Assembly: GCA_946902985.2 (NCBI GenBank)
Contig: OX336397.1
Location: 152,947,890 to 153,011,889, forward strand
Source of the DNA: Meconema thalassinum
Taxonomy: Eukaryota; Arthropoda; Insecta; Orthoptera; Tettigoniidae
DNA: 64,000 bases
Reading direction: 5' to 3'
Shown: positions 1 to 12,700 of the stretch, piece after piece
Layout: each line of letters opens with the position of its first letter
Numbering within the stretch: the first letter of the stretch is position 1
The notes under the pieces: generated by a model
The model's input: the letters and a program-made list of their open reading frames with translations, nothing else
Databases searched by the model: none
Told to the model about the DNA's origin: nothing
Program-made: the position numbers and the translations under genes

Positions 1-39
1 GGTGTGGGGTCTCTCTAAGGAACGGTTTTTGAAAATTCA

Positions 40-265
40 ATTTGTAAGTGTTTTTTTTTCGGCCCTTTGGCACTGAGCATGGACAAAAGTAGAAAGACCG
101 GATTTAGCTAATTTTAAGACACCAGATACGAGAAACAATACACGGAGGTCCCCTAGGGACGCCGAAACACACTTTTTAAAGTCCTAAAATGAATGGTTTC
201 CTAGATATTCCCAAAAAATATGTTCCCTCTGAGAAACAGATCAACGTCATCCATACTAATTTATA
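40..265 (+). repeat. Diverged copy of the 5.7-6.2 kb foldback-element interior
   Basis: This stretch shares phrases in the same order with 5,680-5,760 and 6,070-6,210: a 'cggcccCtt' start, a purine-rich middle, then 'cctaaaa..aa..gtttc..gatattccca'. No TIR is visible here, so it is probably a truncated member of that family cut by the window edge. This was seen by eye; percent identity was not computed. Confidence 0.5.
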
Positions 266-458
266 AAAAATTACGAACCTTAGAGTAGTCGCGTATGATG
301 TGTAACATCTGACATGTTATTCGAATAGTTCCATATTACTTACTCGCATTTTTTAAGAATGAACTCATAGTGCTACCTTGTGCCAGTAAACATGAAGGAT
401 TCCTTCGTGTTATTTCCATCGGTAAGTTCTCATTAGTATTATTTCTGCAATAACTACT

Positions 459-1380
459 TGTAAAACTCCTGTGCCAAATCCTTTCAGCAAATATGTTGTA
501 ATAGGGCTGTATTTTGGCCGACAGTACCTCGAGTGCTTACATTAAATAAGAATACAGCAAAAGTAGTAAGATTTCCGCGCGCTACTTGTAATACGCTTGT
601 GCCAAATCCTTTCAGCAAATATGATATAATGAATATTTTCACACCAAAGAACGAACATTTGGAGATGATTTATTTTAGGAATTTCTTTAATGGGGCAATG
701 GAAAATATATATTTAATTAAATCGAAGTTCTCCAATGGATCTTCAGTAGTGACATCTACCTGCCAATAATTGAACTATGGTATTCGGGAGATATCCACTG
801 CCTACTTGATGCGAGGTTCTCCAATGGATATGCAGTAGTGACATCTACCTGCCACTAGTTGAATTACGGTATGCGGGAGTAATCCACTGCCTACTTGATG
901 CGAGCTGCGCTCTATACTGGCCAGTTAGTGAACGCATGCCCGCGGTGTTTTTGCCGATAGAGCGCACTGCCAAGTATAGACGCGATTAAAAATTAGGTGT
1001 GCAGTTGGTATATTAAATGTGTTTCTCCCAGTGATACGTTTCGACCAACGAAGTTCCAATTATTGTTAGTAGTCGGTGTTAATATACTGAATTGCTACGT
1101 TGTTTGGAGTGTTTGTTGATGCGATATAGATTCCACATAGCCAGATGGGCGACAGTATATCGAGTGCTTACATTAAATAAGAATACAGAAAAAGTATGAA
1201 GATTTATTAAATCGTAATTGTTTTCAGCAAATGAATATTTTCACACCAAAGAACGACAATTTGAAGATGATTTATTGTGGAAATAGCTTAAATAGGGTCT
1301 CCAAACCTTGAACTAAACCGTATGCGATTTACATTCCACATAGCCACATGGCCAACAGTACGTCGTTGTACCAATCTCCG
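459..1380 (+). repeat. Block of imperfect direct duplications
   Basis: Several phrases recur. A block beginning 'gacagtacctcgagtgctta' at about 520 returns at about 1,151 (offset ~631) and, more diverged, near 1,350. An ~85-bp unit containing 'cagtagtgacatctacctgc' occurs twice in tandem at 728-812 and 813-900. A phrase with 'tgccaaatcctttcagcaaa' occurs at about 473 and 600. The short ORF spanning 533-769 lies entirely inside these repeats and is not credible as a gene. Confidence 0.65.
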
Positions 1381-3566
1381 CCACCGCGCGCGCTCATTGT
1401 TTCCGTCCCATGCACTTCCGTCCCATCCACTTCCGTCCCTTTTCCAAAAAGACTCGCACAAAAATTTCCAGCTACCGAGTGCCACAAAAATATCCAGATA
1501 CTGAGTGGAAAGATGTTACACATCAAAAATTAGATGCTGTGTGTCTGTCTGTTACTCAACCACGCTAGAACCATTGGTCCGATTTAAATGTAATTTTGCA
1601 TGGATGTAGCCGATTTACCAGGTTAACATACAGTCTACTTTTGATTTCGATATTTTGCACTGTTTAAAAATGGTGACCATTTTTGTGATTTCACTACAAC
1701 CTATGGTTTCAAAATTTCTTATTTCCATTTCAAATAAAAATAAGAACGCTAAGAAATAGCAAACTTTTGATGGCATATGCGGGGTTTAAAATTTAATTTT
1801 CTATCCGAAAGGTCGTTATAACTTTTCGTATATCTCCAACGGTTGGCGAGCAAACCTAAATTTGTGCTATAAAACACGGTCAACGCCGAGCTATGTTAGT
1901 CTGTGTTAGTCCCTACATGAACTGTTTTATCTATAGAGGTGGTTTGTGGGGTCTGAAACGAGGCATGATTTTTAATCTAATTTTATACTCTTAGTGCCGG
2001 TTATTGTATGTGAGTATTTGGATCTTTACGCTGTTTTACTATGTAATAGTGCTTTCTTCTTTGCACGGTATGCTTTCTTACTGTTTATAGATTATTTTTT
2101 GTTAACTGAATATTTCTGTTGGCCAATATTTATCTGCTTTTTGTCTTTTCTTTACCATGATCAGAAACCCAAATTCACAGACTAATGTGTCGTAGTCTAC
2201 CGACTGTCACATTAGTTTATTTAGTTTTCATAATTAATCTTAATGCAAAATTGGGCAAACTTATTTCAATAAAGTTGGTATTTTGACTTTCAAGGCCAAT
2301 GAAACCCCGCACAAAACACGGCATAAATCTAGAAATGTTGCTGAGTTTTAATTGCTTGGCCCTGAAATTCAATATACAATCATTTTGGAAGCCTTTATAG
2401 GGAGGTTTAAGACTGTGTGAGCGTTTAGCTCTCGCAGTAAATTACGGGAGGTGGTCTAGTCATGAATTGAGGTATCGCGTAGTTTGCTACTCCTTTGGTG
2501 GTCCGCAAATGGACCACAAGAGCTCGCTGATTATTTATCACGGAGTAACTAGGTGAAATCTCGCACAAGACACGGCATAAACTTAGAAAATTTGCTGTGA
2601 TTAAAACTGATTTTGTTTTTATTATTTGGGATTATTAAAGTTTGTTTTGTTACTGCTACTTTTTATCATGACATGATACGTAGTTTCCACAATATTACTT
2701 ACTGCGGACATGACAATTGCTACCAAGTTTGATGTATTTTTAGCATACTGTTTACATGTTTAAATATATTATGAAGACGTTAAACGATAGGTGTTCAATA
2801 TTTAAGAAAGGTTATTTAAATTATACTACATAGAAGCTAATAATTATTTCCAATATATAAACGCACTTTCCTACCTACAAAGCGGAGGCAGACCGGTTTT
2901 TCTCCGTGTACTCCGGATTTCCCTGTCACAATTGCATTCCAGAAACAATCTCCACTATAATTTCATTTAATCTCTCATGCATTTCATCATTGCCCCAGGG
3001 GAGTGCGACAGGCTTCGGCAGCCGCCGGACGGGGGTTTCAATCATTCCATTCCCTGATCCGGTCGGTCGCCTGAAAGCAGGCTATGGATTTTCACTTTCC
3101 TACCTCTGATAAATGATTGGGTGATTGAAAATGCATGTAGTCTACACATGTAGTTCGTAACATGGAAATAACATATGTACATTACGAATGTGTGATGATA
3201 TTAATGATTTGGGCCAGCAAGTACTAAAAGCCGATCGAAGAACGGGTTGTTCAGCTAGTAATAAATAAAGGTGTCATTTGTCCGCGTTATATGGATGACC
3301 ACAATCCTCTGACGATGCGCAAAAGGTTTGGTCTTGTATGAAACGGTAACGTGAAACCCGCCACTTGCAAGAGCCAGGCGTGTTAAATCTCGATTTTTTT
3401 TTCCTTGTTGAAAGGAAGGCGTGGCCTTGAGCGAGCCACACAGGCCGCTACCCACATAGCCTTCATTATCAAGTGAACCTGCACATTTGATAATAATAAT
3501 TATAATAATCATAATTAATAATAAATATAAAATAAATTATAAATAGTTATAATAAATAAATAAAAA
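1381..3566. other. No recognisable gene; TE-like debris
   Basis: No ORF here resembles a known protein. A ~57-bp phrase containing 'cacggcataaa' is repeated at 2,294-2,350 and 2,551-2,608. A perfect 7-bp stem with a 6-base loop (gtggtcc/ggaccac) sits at 2,498-2,517. About 1,541-1,700 carries the 'gtctgtctgt ... ccgattt..atgtaattttg' wording seen at the ends of other elements in this window. 2,880-3,110 and 3,255-3,500 look like interspersed-repeat fragments, and 3,490-3,566 is very AT-rich. Confidence 0.5.
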
Positions 3567-3608
3567 TCTAGATACATAAAAATGAATATTACGCGATAGT
3601 TTGTCTGT

Positions 3609-3665
<57 letters not shown>

Positions 3666-5036
3666 TCCTATATGTCCATATACATTCATCCGATTACGAT
3701 GAAACTAGGGTGAGATGTTGAGTACACTCCAAGGAAGGTTAATTGCTTAGTTAATCCAACTTGCAAGAGGTGGCGCACAAGTAGATTCAACAAATGGGCG
3801 ACGATGCACGTAGTGTTTCAACAAAGTCCCGTATGCGTTCATATACCATTCATCCGATTGCAATGAAACTTGGGTGAGATGTTGAGTACACTCCAAGGAA
3901 GGTTTCTGGATTACTAAATACATTTTACAATAGGTAGCGCACAAGTAGATTCAACAAATGAGCGACGACGCGTATGGCGTTTCAACAAAATCCCGTATGC
4001 GTTCATATACCATTCATTCGATTGCAATGAAACTTGGGCGAGATGTAGAGTACACTTCAAGGAAGGTTTCTAGCTTAGGGCATCCATTTTACAATAGGTA
4101 GCACACGATTAGATTCAACAAATGAGTATTTACGCGCGAAGCGTTTCAACAAAGTCCCGTATGCGTTAATATGCCATTCGTCCGAAAGCGATAAAACGTG
4201 GGTGAGATGATGTGTACACTTCAGGGAAGGCTTCTAGATTTGTAAATCCATTTAACAATAGGTAGCGCACGGGTAGATTCAACAATGAGCAACGACGCGC
4301 GAAGCGATTCAACAAAGTCCCATGTGCGTTCATGTACCATTCCTCCGAAAGCGATGAAACTTAGGTGAAATGTTGTGTACACTCCAGGGAAGGTTTCAGG
4401 CTTAGTAAATCCACTTTACAATATGGAGCGCACGGGTAGATTCAACAAATGGGCAACGACGCGCGAAGCTTTCCAACTAAGTCCCGTATGCGTTAATATA
4501 CCATTCGTCCGATAGCGATGAAAATTGGGTGAGATGTTGTGTACACGCCAGCGAAGTTTTCTGGCTTAGTAAATCCATTTTACAATAGGTTGAGCACGAG
4601 TAGTTTCAACAAATGGGCAATGGTGCGCGAATCGTTTCAACAAAGTCCCGTATGCGTTCATATGCCATTCATCCGATTGCGATGAAACTTTGATGAGTTG
4701 TTGTGCACACGCCAGGGAAGGTTTTCGACATAGTTAATCCCTTTTGCAATAGGTAGTGCACGACTAGGTGCAACAAATGTGTGACAGCGCACGAATCGTT
4801 TAAACAAACTCTCCTAGGCGTTCATATGCCATTGATCCGATTGCGATGAAACTTTGGTGAGTTGTTGTGCACGCTCTCACGAATGTTTCTGAATTAGTAA
4901 ATCCATTTTACGAATGTTTAGAGGCAGTTAGCGGAAATTGAAGGAGATATTGTGTATCCAAAAGCACTTCAAGAGACAAAATTACAACACCAACACTTTC
5001 TTTGATTGGCATTGCACCGCATGTCGGGCCAGCTTG
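3567..5036 (+). mobile_element. Non-autonomous Helitron A with ~164-bp tandem array
   Basis: The element starts with TCTAGATACATAAAAATGAA after an A, and ends with CTTG before a T. The 3' ~130 bp (from about 4,910) is shared with the elements ending at 8,898 and 21,943, including a small palindrome about 15 bases before the end. The body is about eight direct repeats with a period of 163-164 bp, measured from the recurring 'gtatgcgttcatataccatt' (starts near 3,831, 3,995, 4,159, 4,322, 4,486, 4,650). No protein is encoded. The A/T insertion context, TC start and CTNG-like end fit the Helitron family, although CTTG is not the exact CTRR consensus. Mobilisation would need a Rep/helicase supplied in trans. 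Confidence 0.75.
3611..3664. repeat. (GT)n microsatellite
   Basis: About 27 uninterrupted GT units lie between the 5' end of Helitron A and its tandem array. Confidence 0.98.
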
Positions 5037-5111
5037 TAATAAATACATATTAAATAATAAATAAATAAAAATAAAATAATGAGCAATCGAAAATCAAAAA
5101 TAATAATCTTA
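5037..5111. other. AT-rich spacer between Helitrons A and B
   Basis: About 75 bp of A/T-rich DNA made of 'aataaata' variants separates the two elements. Confidence 0.6.
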
Positions 5112-5129
5112 TCTCTCCATATATAAAAA

Positions 5130-6870
5130 CTAGCAGAAGTACCCATTCTTCGAACGGTCTTTGGTATTAATAGCCAGACGTAATCAATTGAGCTACTGTT
5201 GCAATGGTTAGAGGCTTGGAACCTGTTTGTCGACAAAGATAAATGATTAGTTAAAATATGCTCAGAAAATAAATTTAGCCTACCAAACGTGTACTTCCTG
5301 ACGTGAAAATAAAATTGAAAACCTCGTAGACGAAACGCAATAGAGATGAAAGTTTGTCTGTTTTTTTTCTGAATATCTACGAAAATGCGCCTAATTTACG
5401 CATTTCAGACTGTTTTATGACGGATGCGCGAGGAAATAAATTGTTTGTCTATCTGTCTTGTCAGGCTGTCTGTCTGTCAGTCTGTGGACAACTATGTTCC
5501 CTTATAACTCGAGAATGGCTGGGTGGATCAACGTAAAATTTGGTACAGATATCCTTCAGAGGCACGACACTAATCATTGATGTAACTCATCTCTGCAGCT
5601 CTCATAAAAGGGGGCCTACCCCCTTAATACACTTGCTGAAATAGGCGTAGAAGGGCGAGACAAAGCTCATTTTTAGCCCCTCAATGTGAGAAACGAAACT
5701 CGGGGGCCCGTAAAACCACCTTTTTAGGCCCTAAAACCAACCGTTTCTGAGATATTCCCAGAAATCTACTATCATTTAATACAATAATGAAAGAATGCAA
5801 TCCGGTAACCATGGCAACAGAACCACACAGAGAGACGCAATGCCATTCCATTTATTACATTACTGAGGTAGGTTGCAAACGGCTATAAGGTTATAACGGA
5901 ACCAAATCAAGCTGTAAAATTCATCAATGATATAATGCGCTTAAGGGGGTCAAGGGGTACTCTAGAATTTTTATCACGCGTTTTGCACGTGCCGGTGTGG
6001 TACGGAAGGTCTATTATGTCCCTATCTCTATATTGTTTTATAATTATTATACTACGGCCTACAACGACGAGACAAAGCTTATTTTCGGCCCCTTGGTGTC
6101 AGAAATAAAACTCGGGGACCCTAAATAGCCGTAAAGGGTCCCCAAAAAGTACATTTTAAGGCTCTAATACCAACAGTTTCTGATATTCCCAGAAAACTAA
6201 TTTCATTTAATAAACTAATGAAGGAATGCACACCAGTAGCCATGACAAAAGCATCGCAAAATGTGACATCCAACTTTCCATCTATTTCTGCAAGAAGTAA
6301 TACCACTCCATTTATTACATTTCTGTGAACGTTTGCAATTGGCTATTAGGTTATCACGGAACCAACTAAAACTGTAAAATTCACAATGCGCTTAAGGGGG
6401 TCAGCGGTTACCATAGCTTTTTTTCACACGACTTAAACGTGCGATATGTCGTACAGAAGGTCTATATCTCCCAACAGCAACATTATTTTCAAAAATTTCT
6501 GAATTGAAACAGTATTTTATTTCTTGTTTTTAGGAATTTGGGCCATTGGAGGCTAAAAAAAAACTGAATTTTTACGCACCACAAGCCTTTATAATTTACT
6601 AAAGAGGTCTTTCTCCGGATGGGGACTTGACACAACAGTGAAGGTCAGTTTTTATGTGAGGTGTATTGCGTTTCGTCTACGAGGTTTTCAATTTTATTTT
6701 CACGTCAGGAAGTACACGTTAAGTAAATTTAGTTTCAGAGCATATTTTAACTAATCATACTTCTTTGTCGACAAACGGTTCCAAGCCTCTAACCATTGCA
6801 ACAGTAGCTCAATTGATTACGTCTGGCTATTAATACCAAAGACCGTTGAAGAATGGGTACTTCTGCTAGT
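5130..6870. mobile_element. Foldback/TIR element with ~210-bp inverted ends
   Basis: 5,129-5,341 is the reverse complement of 6,663-6,870 with few mismatches, from 'ctagcagaagtacccattct' at the left to 'agaatgggtacttctgctag' at the right. The flanks share 'atatataaaaa' (left, just before ctagcag; right, just after ctgctagtat), a likely ~11-bp target duplication. The interior (~1.3 kb) has no coding ORF and contains an internal duplication plus a 'gtctgtctgt...aaaatttggtac' phrase found in other families here. It is probably a non-autonomous DNA transposon, superfamily unassigned. Confidence 0.8.
5655..6475 (+). repeat. ~350-bp imperfect tandem duplication inside the foldback element
   Basis: 5,655-6,020 and 6,060-6,475 share the same order of blocks: 'gagacaaagct', a G/C-rich stretch, 'gatattcccagaaa', 'cattccatttattacatt', 'ggttat.acggaacca' and 'gcgcttaagggggtca'. 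The divergence between the copies suggests the duplication is old. Confidence 0.8.
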
Positions 6871-8902
6871 ATATATATAAAAAGGAATGTCTGTGTGTTC
6901 GTCTTTTAAGAGTTCATAAACCATTCATCTGATTGCGATCAAATTTCGGTGAGTTGTTGTAAACACTTCCGGGAGGTTTATAGGCATAGTTAATCCATTT
7001 CAAAGTAGATAGCGCGCGAGTAGTTTAAACAAATGCGTAATGGCCATGCGTTCATATACAATTCATCCAATTGCGATCAAATTTTGGTGAGTTGTTGTGC
7101 ACAGTCCCGGAAAAGTTATAGGCGTAGTAAATCCAATTTACAATAGATGGCGCGTGAGTAGCTTCAACAAAATGGCGTGCGTTTGTTTCAAGAAAGTCCC
7201 ACGTTCGTTCATATGCCATTCATCCCATTGCGATGAAACTTGGGTGAGATGTTCTGTACACTTCAGGTAAGGTTTCTGGCTTAGTAAATCCACTTAACAA
7301 TAGGTAGCGCACGAGTAGATTCAACAAATGAGCGACGACGGGCGAAGCGTTTCAACAAAGTCCTGTATGCGTTCACATACCATTCGTCCGATATCGATGA
7401 AACTTGGGAGAGAGGTTGTGTAAACTACAGGCAAGGTTTCTGGCTTAGTAAATCCATGTTATAATACGTAGTGCACGAGTAGATTCAACAAATGAGCGAC
7501 GACTCGCGAAGCGATTCAACAAAGTTCCGTATGCGTTCATATACTATTCGTCTGATAGCGATGAAACTTGGGTGAGATGTTGTGTACACTTCAGGGAAGG
7601 TTTCTGGCTTAGTAAACCCACTTAACAATAGATAGCACACGAGTAGATTCAACAAATGAGCGACGACGGGTAAGGCGTTTCAACAATGTCCTGTATGCGT
7701 TCACATACCATTCGTCCGATAGCGATCAAACTTCGGTGAGCGGTTGTGTACACTTAAGGCAAGGTTTCTGGCTTAGTAAATCCACTTTACGATAGGTAGG
7801 GCATGAGTAGATTCATCAAATGAGCGACGACGCGCGAAGCGTTTCAACAAAGTCCCGTATGCGTTCATTTACTATTCGTCCGATAGCGATGAAACTTGGG
7901 TGAGATGTTGTATACACTTCAGGGAAGCTTTCTGGGTTAGTAAATCCACTTAACAATAGGTATCGCACAAGTAGATTAAACAAATGAGCGACGACGCGCG
8001 AAGTGTTTCAACATAGTCCCGTAAGCGTTCATATACCATTCGTCCGATAGCGACTAAACTTAGGTGAGTTGTTGTGTACACATCAGGGAAGGTTTCTGGC
8101 TTAGTAAATCCACTTAACATTAGGTAGCTCACGAGTAGATTCAACAAATGAGCGACGAGGGGCGAAGCGTTTCAACAAAGTCCTGTATGCGTTCGCATAC
8201 CATTCGTCCGATAGCGATGAAACTTGGGTGAGAGGTTATGTACACTTCAGGCAAGGTTTCCGGCTTAGCAAATCCACTTTACGATAGGTAGGGCACGAGT
8301 AGATTCAACAAATGAGCGACGACGCGCGAAGCGTTTCAACAAAGTCCCGTATGCGTTCATATACTATTCGTCTGATAGCAATGAAACTTGGATGAGGTGT
8401 TGTGTACACTTCAGGGAATGTTTCTGGTTTAGTACATCCACTTTACAATAGGTATCGCATAAGTAGATTCAACAAATGATCGACGGCACGCGAATTGCTT
8501 AAATTCACGTAGCGTTCAAATACCATTCATCCGATTGCTAAGAATCTTTGGTTGGATTGTTGTGCACACTCCAGGAAAGGCCTCTGTCTTAGTAAATCCT
8601 TTTTACAATAGGTAGCGCACGAGTAGATTCAACAAATGTGTGACGGCGCTCGAATTTTTTCAACAAATTCCCGTATGCGTTCATATACCATTTATTTCAT
8701 TTCGATGAAAATTTGGTGAGTTGTTGAGCACGCTCCCATGATTTTTTTGAGATAGTAAATCAATTTTACATTAGTTTAGAGGTGGTTAACGGAAAATAAA
8801 TAAATAAATATTCGGAATCCAAAAGCACTTCAACAAACAAAGTTAAAACGCCAACACTTTCTTTGATTGGCATTGCAATGCATGCTGGGTAAAGCTAGTT
8901 AT

Positions 8903-9459
8903 AATAATAATAAACCGCGGACAGGCCAACAAGGACCACGCAAATATCATTTCTTTATAGGTCTAGTTTCCTTCTTTCTCTTCCCGAAGTCTTTCATCCT
9001 GGTCGACTGCGCAGCTCTTCTTTCAGCAGTCCATTCTCCTCTGTTGAGATTTTTCTTCTCCCCGACAAGAATTTTGAGACCAAAAATTTTTTTCCTGTAC
9101 TCTATTCGATTTAGACAATCTTCTTCAGTAATTTTGAATTTTTGAAGTTCTTCTTTCATTTGTTTTACATAGCCTCCTTGTCCTTTATAGTTCCAGATTT
9201 TATCAAAAATTTGTTTGTTTAACCTTGAGCAATCCATGCGGACCATATGTCCGTAGAACTGAAGTCGTCGTTTTCTGATCATCACTTCAAGGTTGTCGAT
9301 TTTACTATAAATTTCTGCATTCGATCTCAGTCTATAACCTTCCTGTGTTTTCCTAGGACCATAAATCCTTCTTAAAATTCTTCTTTCTATCTTGAGCAAA
9401 TTCTCCATTCCGGTTATATTTGTAGTTTCCATGCCGTACAAGATGACTGGTCTAACAAC
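8903..9459 (-). mobile_element. 5'-truncated LINE fragment at the Helitron 3' end
   Basis: Reading on the minus strand, 8,947-9,441 encodes 164 residues resembling the C-terminal part of non-LTR retrotransposon polyproteins. It has a 'YGMETTNIT'-like start, a basic ERRILRRIYGP stretch, and RLQFYGHMVRM (the usual 'GHxxRM' signature downstream of the RT), then a lysine/glutamate-rich tail. The 3' side ends in a (TTA)n tail at 8,901-8,915. The identical 10-mer AGCTAGTTAT lies on both sides (8,893-8,902 and 9,460-9,469), a good target duplication. The RT and endonuclease are missing, so it is dead on arrival. It belongs to the same kind of LINE as the fragment at 59,460. Confidence 0.75.
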
Positions 9460-9799
9460 AGCTAGTTATTAAATAAACAAAAATAAAATAATAAACATTA
9501 ATAAAAATAATCAATTGGTGGCCATCTCGGATCGACCGGCCAGACTATCCTGTCGCAGGCTGCTAGGTTCCATGTTACATGACTTTGTGGAAACCGCTGT
9601 GAACCACATCTACACTTGGAAACGTCCATCATTAAAAATAGTATTTAAATAGAAAATGTGTCGTATTGTTAGAGAGGATGGAGCCATTTCATTTGATTCT
9701 TCAAACTACTTTTTCCGATTATCGTTCGGGTGATATCGACAATTTTCGGAAATAGCGGGTCGATGACCTTGTAGTTACTACCGACTGGATAGACGCATC

Positions 9800-12700
9800 C
9801 AATTGTATCACATCCATGCGGTCGACCAAATTGGATTTGTAAGAAATGTTATTTTGCAACATGGAATGTAAGAACACTTACTGATGACCCCGCACATGAG
9901 AGACCTGAAAGGAGAACGGCTATTGTGGGTAGAGGCTTACGGAGATATGACATCGACATAGCAACACCCGTCTTGCTGAAGAGGGTCAGTTGAATGAGCA
10001 AGGTGCGGGGCACGGCTTCTTTTAGAAGGGTAAACTTTCAGATGAGCGCAGAATACATAGCGTTGGCATCACCACTAAGAAAAAGCTTCTCAATGATTTG
10101 TCTGAGCTTACAACTGGGTATAATGAACGCCTCATGTCACTAGGACTTCCACTAAATAACAACCAGCATGCCACGGTAATCACTACATCCAATTATGTCA
10201 TTATAGATAATTCTATTCCGATCAGGATAACGTCCTATCAAATATCAACCGTGAAGACAAACTCATCCTGCTCGGTGATTTTAACGCTGGTGTGGGTAAA
10301 CACTACAATGTTTGGAATGGTATCATTGGCAAGGAGGGAGTTGGGAGTGAAAACTCCAACGGTATACGGCTGCTCTCAAAATGTGCTGAACATGAATTAG
10401 TAATCAGCAATACTATCATTCGCGAAAAGAATCGCCTCAATACTCCAAGGCAGCATCCTAGATTGAAGCACTGGCATCACATTGACGATGTCATTGTCCA
10501 CAAGAAAAAATAACGAGATGTTCTTATCACCGAAGCAATGACAGGAGCCGATGTAAAATTATCCACTGAAATGAGGAAACAAAAGAAGATCTGTAGGCAT
10601 AATTTTGATACCGAGAAGTTTGATAACTCAGAGTGTATCTCCCAATATAGAGACCTGCTTAACCAGACAGTGCCAACGGAATATCATCTAGATGTAACAC
10701 AACACTGAGAGAGTCTGAAGGCCACTAAACTAAATGCTTGTAAGGAAACGCTCAGGTAGAAGACCTGGAAACATCAGGACTGCTTTGATAAAAATAATGA
10801 GGGAATTGAAGGATTGAGCTCTGAAAAGAGAAAAGCCTTGCTAGCTTCGAGAAAAAATATGAATTCCCATGCTAAGAAAGGAGCCTTTTGCCTTGCCAAA
10901 GCAAAAGTCCAAAGAAGAACTCGTGCACTTAAAAACGCATGGAGGATATCCAAAGTTAAAGAGCTGCAATATTCAACGGACAAAGATTCGCGACAGTTCT
11001 TCCAAGCAACAAAAACAGTTTATGGTCCCACCGCTTTAGGTAGAAATTCACCTTGGTCCAATGACAAAAGTACACTTCTAAAAGGTGAATATTCCATCAT
11101 GAATATGTGGAAAGAACATTTTGAAGACCTCTTGGTTCAGGATTCAATTATTGATGAGCGGGTGTATGACATATTAGAGCAAGCACCCATCAGGGAAGAA
11201 CTCCGCTCCTTGCTACCACTAGGAGAAGTTCAGTGTGTTGTTAATCAAGCAAAGCGACACAAGCCACAGTTTAAGATGGTATACCAACAGAAGCTCTCAT
11301 AGATGAAGATGAGGAACTCATAAGCCACAAATATAATTTTATTATTATTATTATTTGGAGAACTGAAAAAGTACCTGCTGATCTCAGATATATTCTGATA
11401 GTTTCCATATTTAAGATAGGTGATCGGACAGACTGCAACAATTATCGTGGCATATCATTACTATAATACCTCAGAAAGCTTATTGGTCGTATTTTGGCTA
11501 ATCGCGTTCTATCTTTGGTGGAGAAAATACTTCCAGAGAGCCAATGTGGTTTCAGGTCTTCTAGGGGAACCACATATATGATATTCACAGCTCGACAGCT
11601 TCGAGAGAAATTATACGAACAAAATAGACCTCTTTATATTGCCTTCATCGACCTCACTAAGGCATTTGACTTTGTAAACCGTGAAGCTTGATGGAAATTT
11701 TAGCACTGTATGGTTTTCCACCAACATTAATTACCATCTTAAGACAGCTCTACACTGATACAACGGCAACTGTCATTGGTAACGCCTCTGTTGGAGACCC
11801 ATTCCATATCAATACTGGAGTTAAACAAGGCTGTGTGATTTATCCTGCATTGTTTTCCCTGTACGTTGCCGCTGTCATGCAGCTAGTCAAATACGATCTT
11901 CCTTTTGGTGTACAAATAACACAGGATAGATTGAAACGTCTTTAATGTGAGCCGTCTAATCGCAAGGACTCGATCATCTTCTGATGCATTGGTTGAGTTA
12001 CAGTATGCAGATGATACTGCAGTAGTATCTCAATCAGAGGACCAACTCATGAAAACCTTGAATGCTTTGTTTTCGGCATACAAAAAGATTGGTCTTAATG
12101 TTAACACCATTAAAACCCAGACCCTCTAACAACCAGCCCTGGAGAAGGACAAGGAAACATTAGTGTCACCATTGATGGAGTTAGGCTTCAAGAAGTTAAC
12201 ACCTTCAACCTGTCATCAAGTGCTTATATTGATTCCTGAATTCAACAGAGGTTTAAACGTGCTGGGGTATCCTTTGCAAGTCTTAGGTCTAAGTCTTTCA
12301 CAACCATGATGGCAACAAAGATCCTTGTGTACAACTCAGTTGTAGTTCTCACCTTACTTTATGGATCTGAACCTTGGACATGCTATAGACGAAACCTCAA
12401 ACAGCTGGCGCAATATCACCATCTATGCTTGAGGAGAATTCTTCATGTACAAGGCAAAACAGACGTACAAACACCACCATTCTCGAAGAAGCACAGACTA
12501 CTAGTATTGAGGCCATGATTATAAAACGTCAGCAGAGATGGACAGGACACGTAATGCGCATGCCCAGTAATCGCATTCCCAAAAGGGTGATTTGCTCTGA
12601 ATTAACATAGGGTAATCGCTGTGTGGAAGGTCAGCGAAAGCTATTCAAAGACGTACTGAAAGCTATTATACAAATGTGTCACATTGATAATAATAACTTT

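Larger units (their letters stand above)
5112..8898 (+). mobile_element. Non-autonomous Helitron B, interrupted by a foldback element
   Basis: I infer the 5' end at TCTCTCCATATATAAAAA (5,112, after an A). The element resumes at 6,871 as 'tatatatataaaaaggaatg' after the nested insertion. The body (about 6,900-8,770) holds about twelve ~164-bp tandem repeats. The 3' end carries the shared tail, then the palindrome gcattgcaatgc, then 'tgggtaaagCTAG' before a T. CTAG fits the Helitron CTRR rule exactly. The flanking A and T also fit, because Helitrons insert between A and T without a target duplication. No coding capacity is seen; ORFs inside the array are by-products of the repeat unit. Confidence 0.78.

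Noticed and set aside
2498..2517. Perfect 7-bp hairpin as a terminator or structural RNA
   Set aside because: A single short stem without conserved context; expected by chance in a window of this size.
3667..8770. Regularly spaced repeats suggestive of a CRISPR array
   Set aside because: The whole 164-bp unit is repeated with no unique spacers, and the context is eukaryotic.
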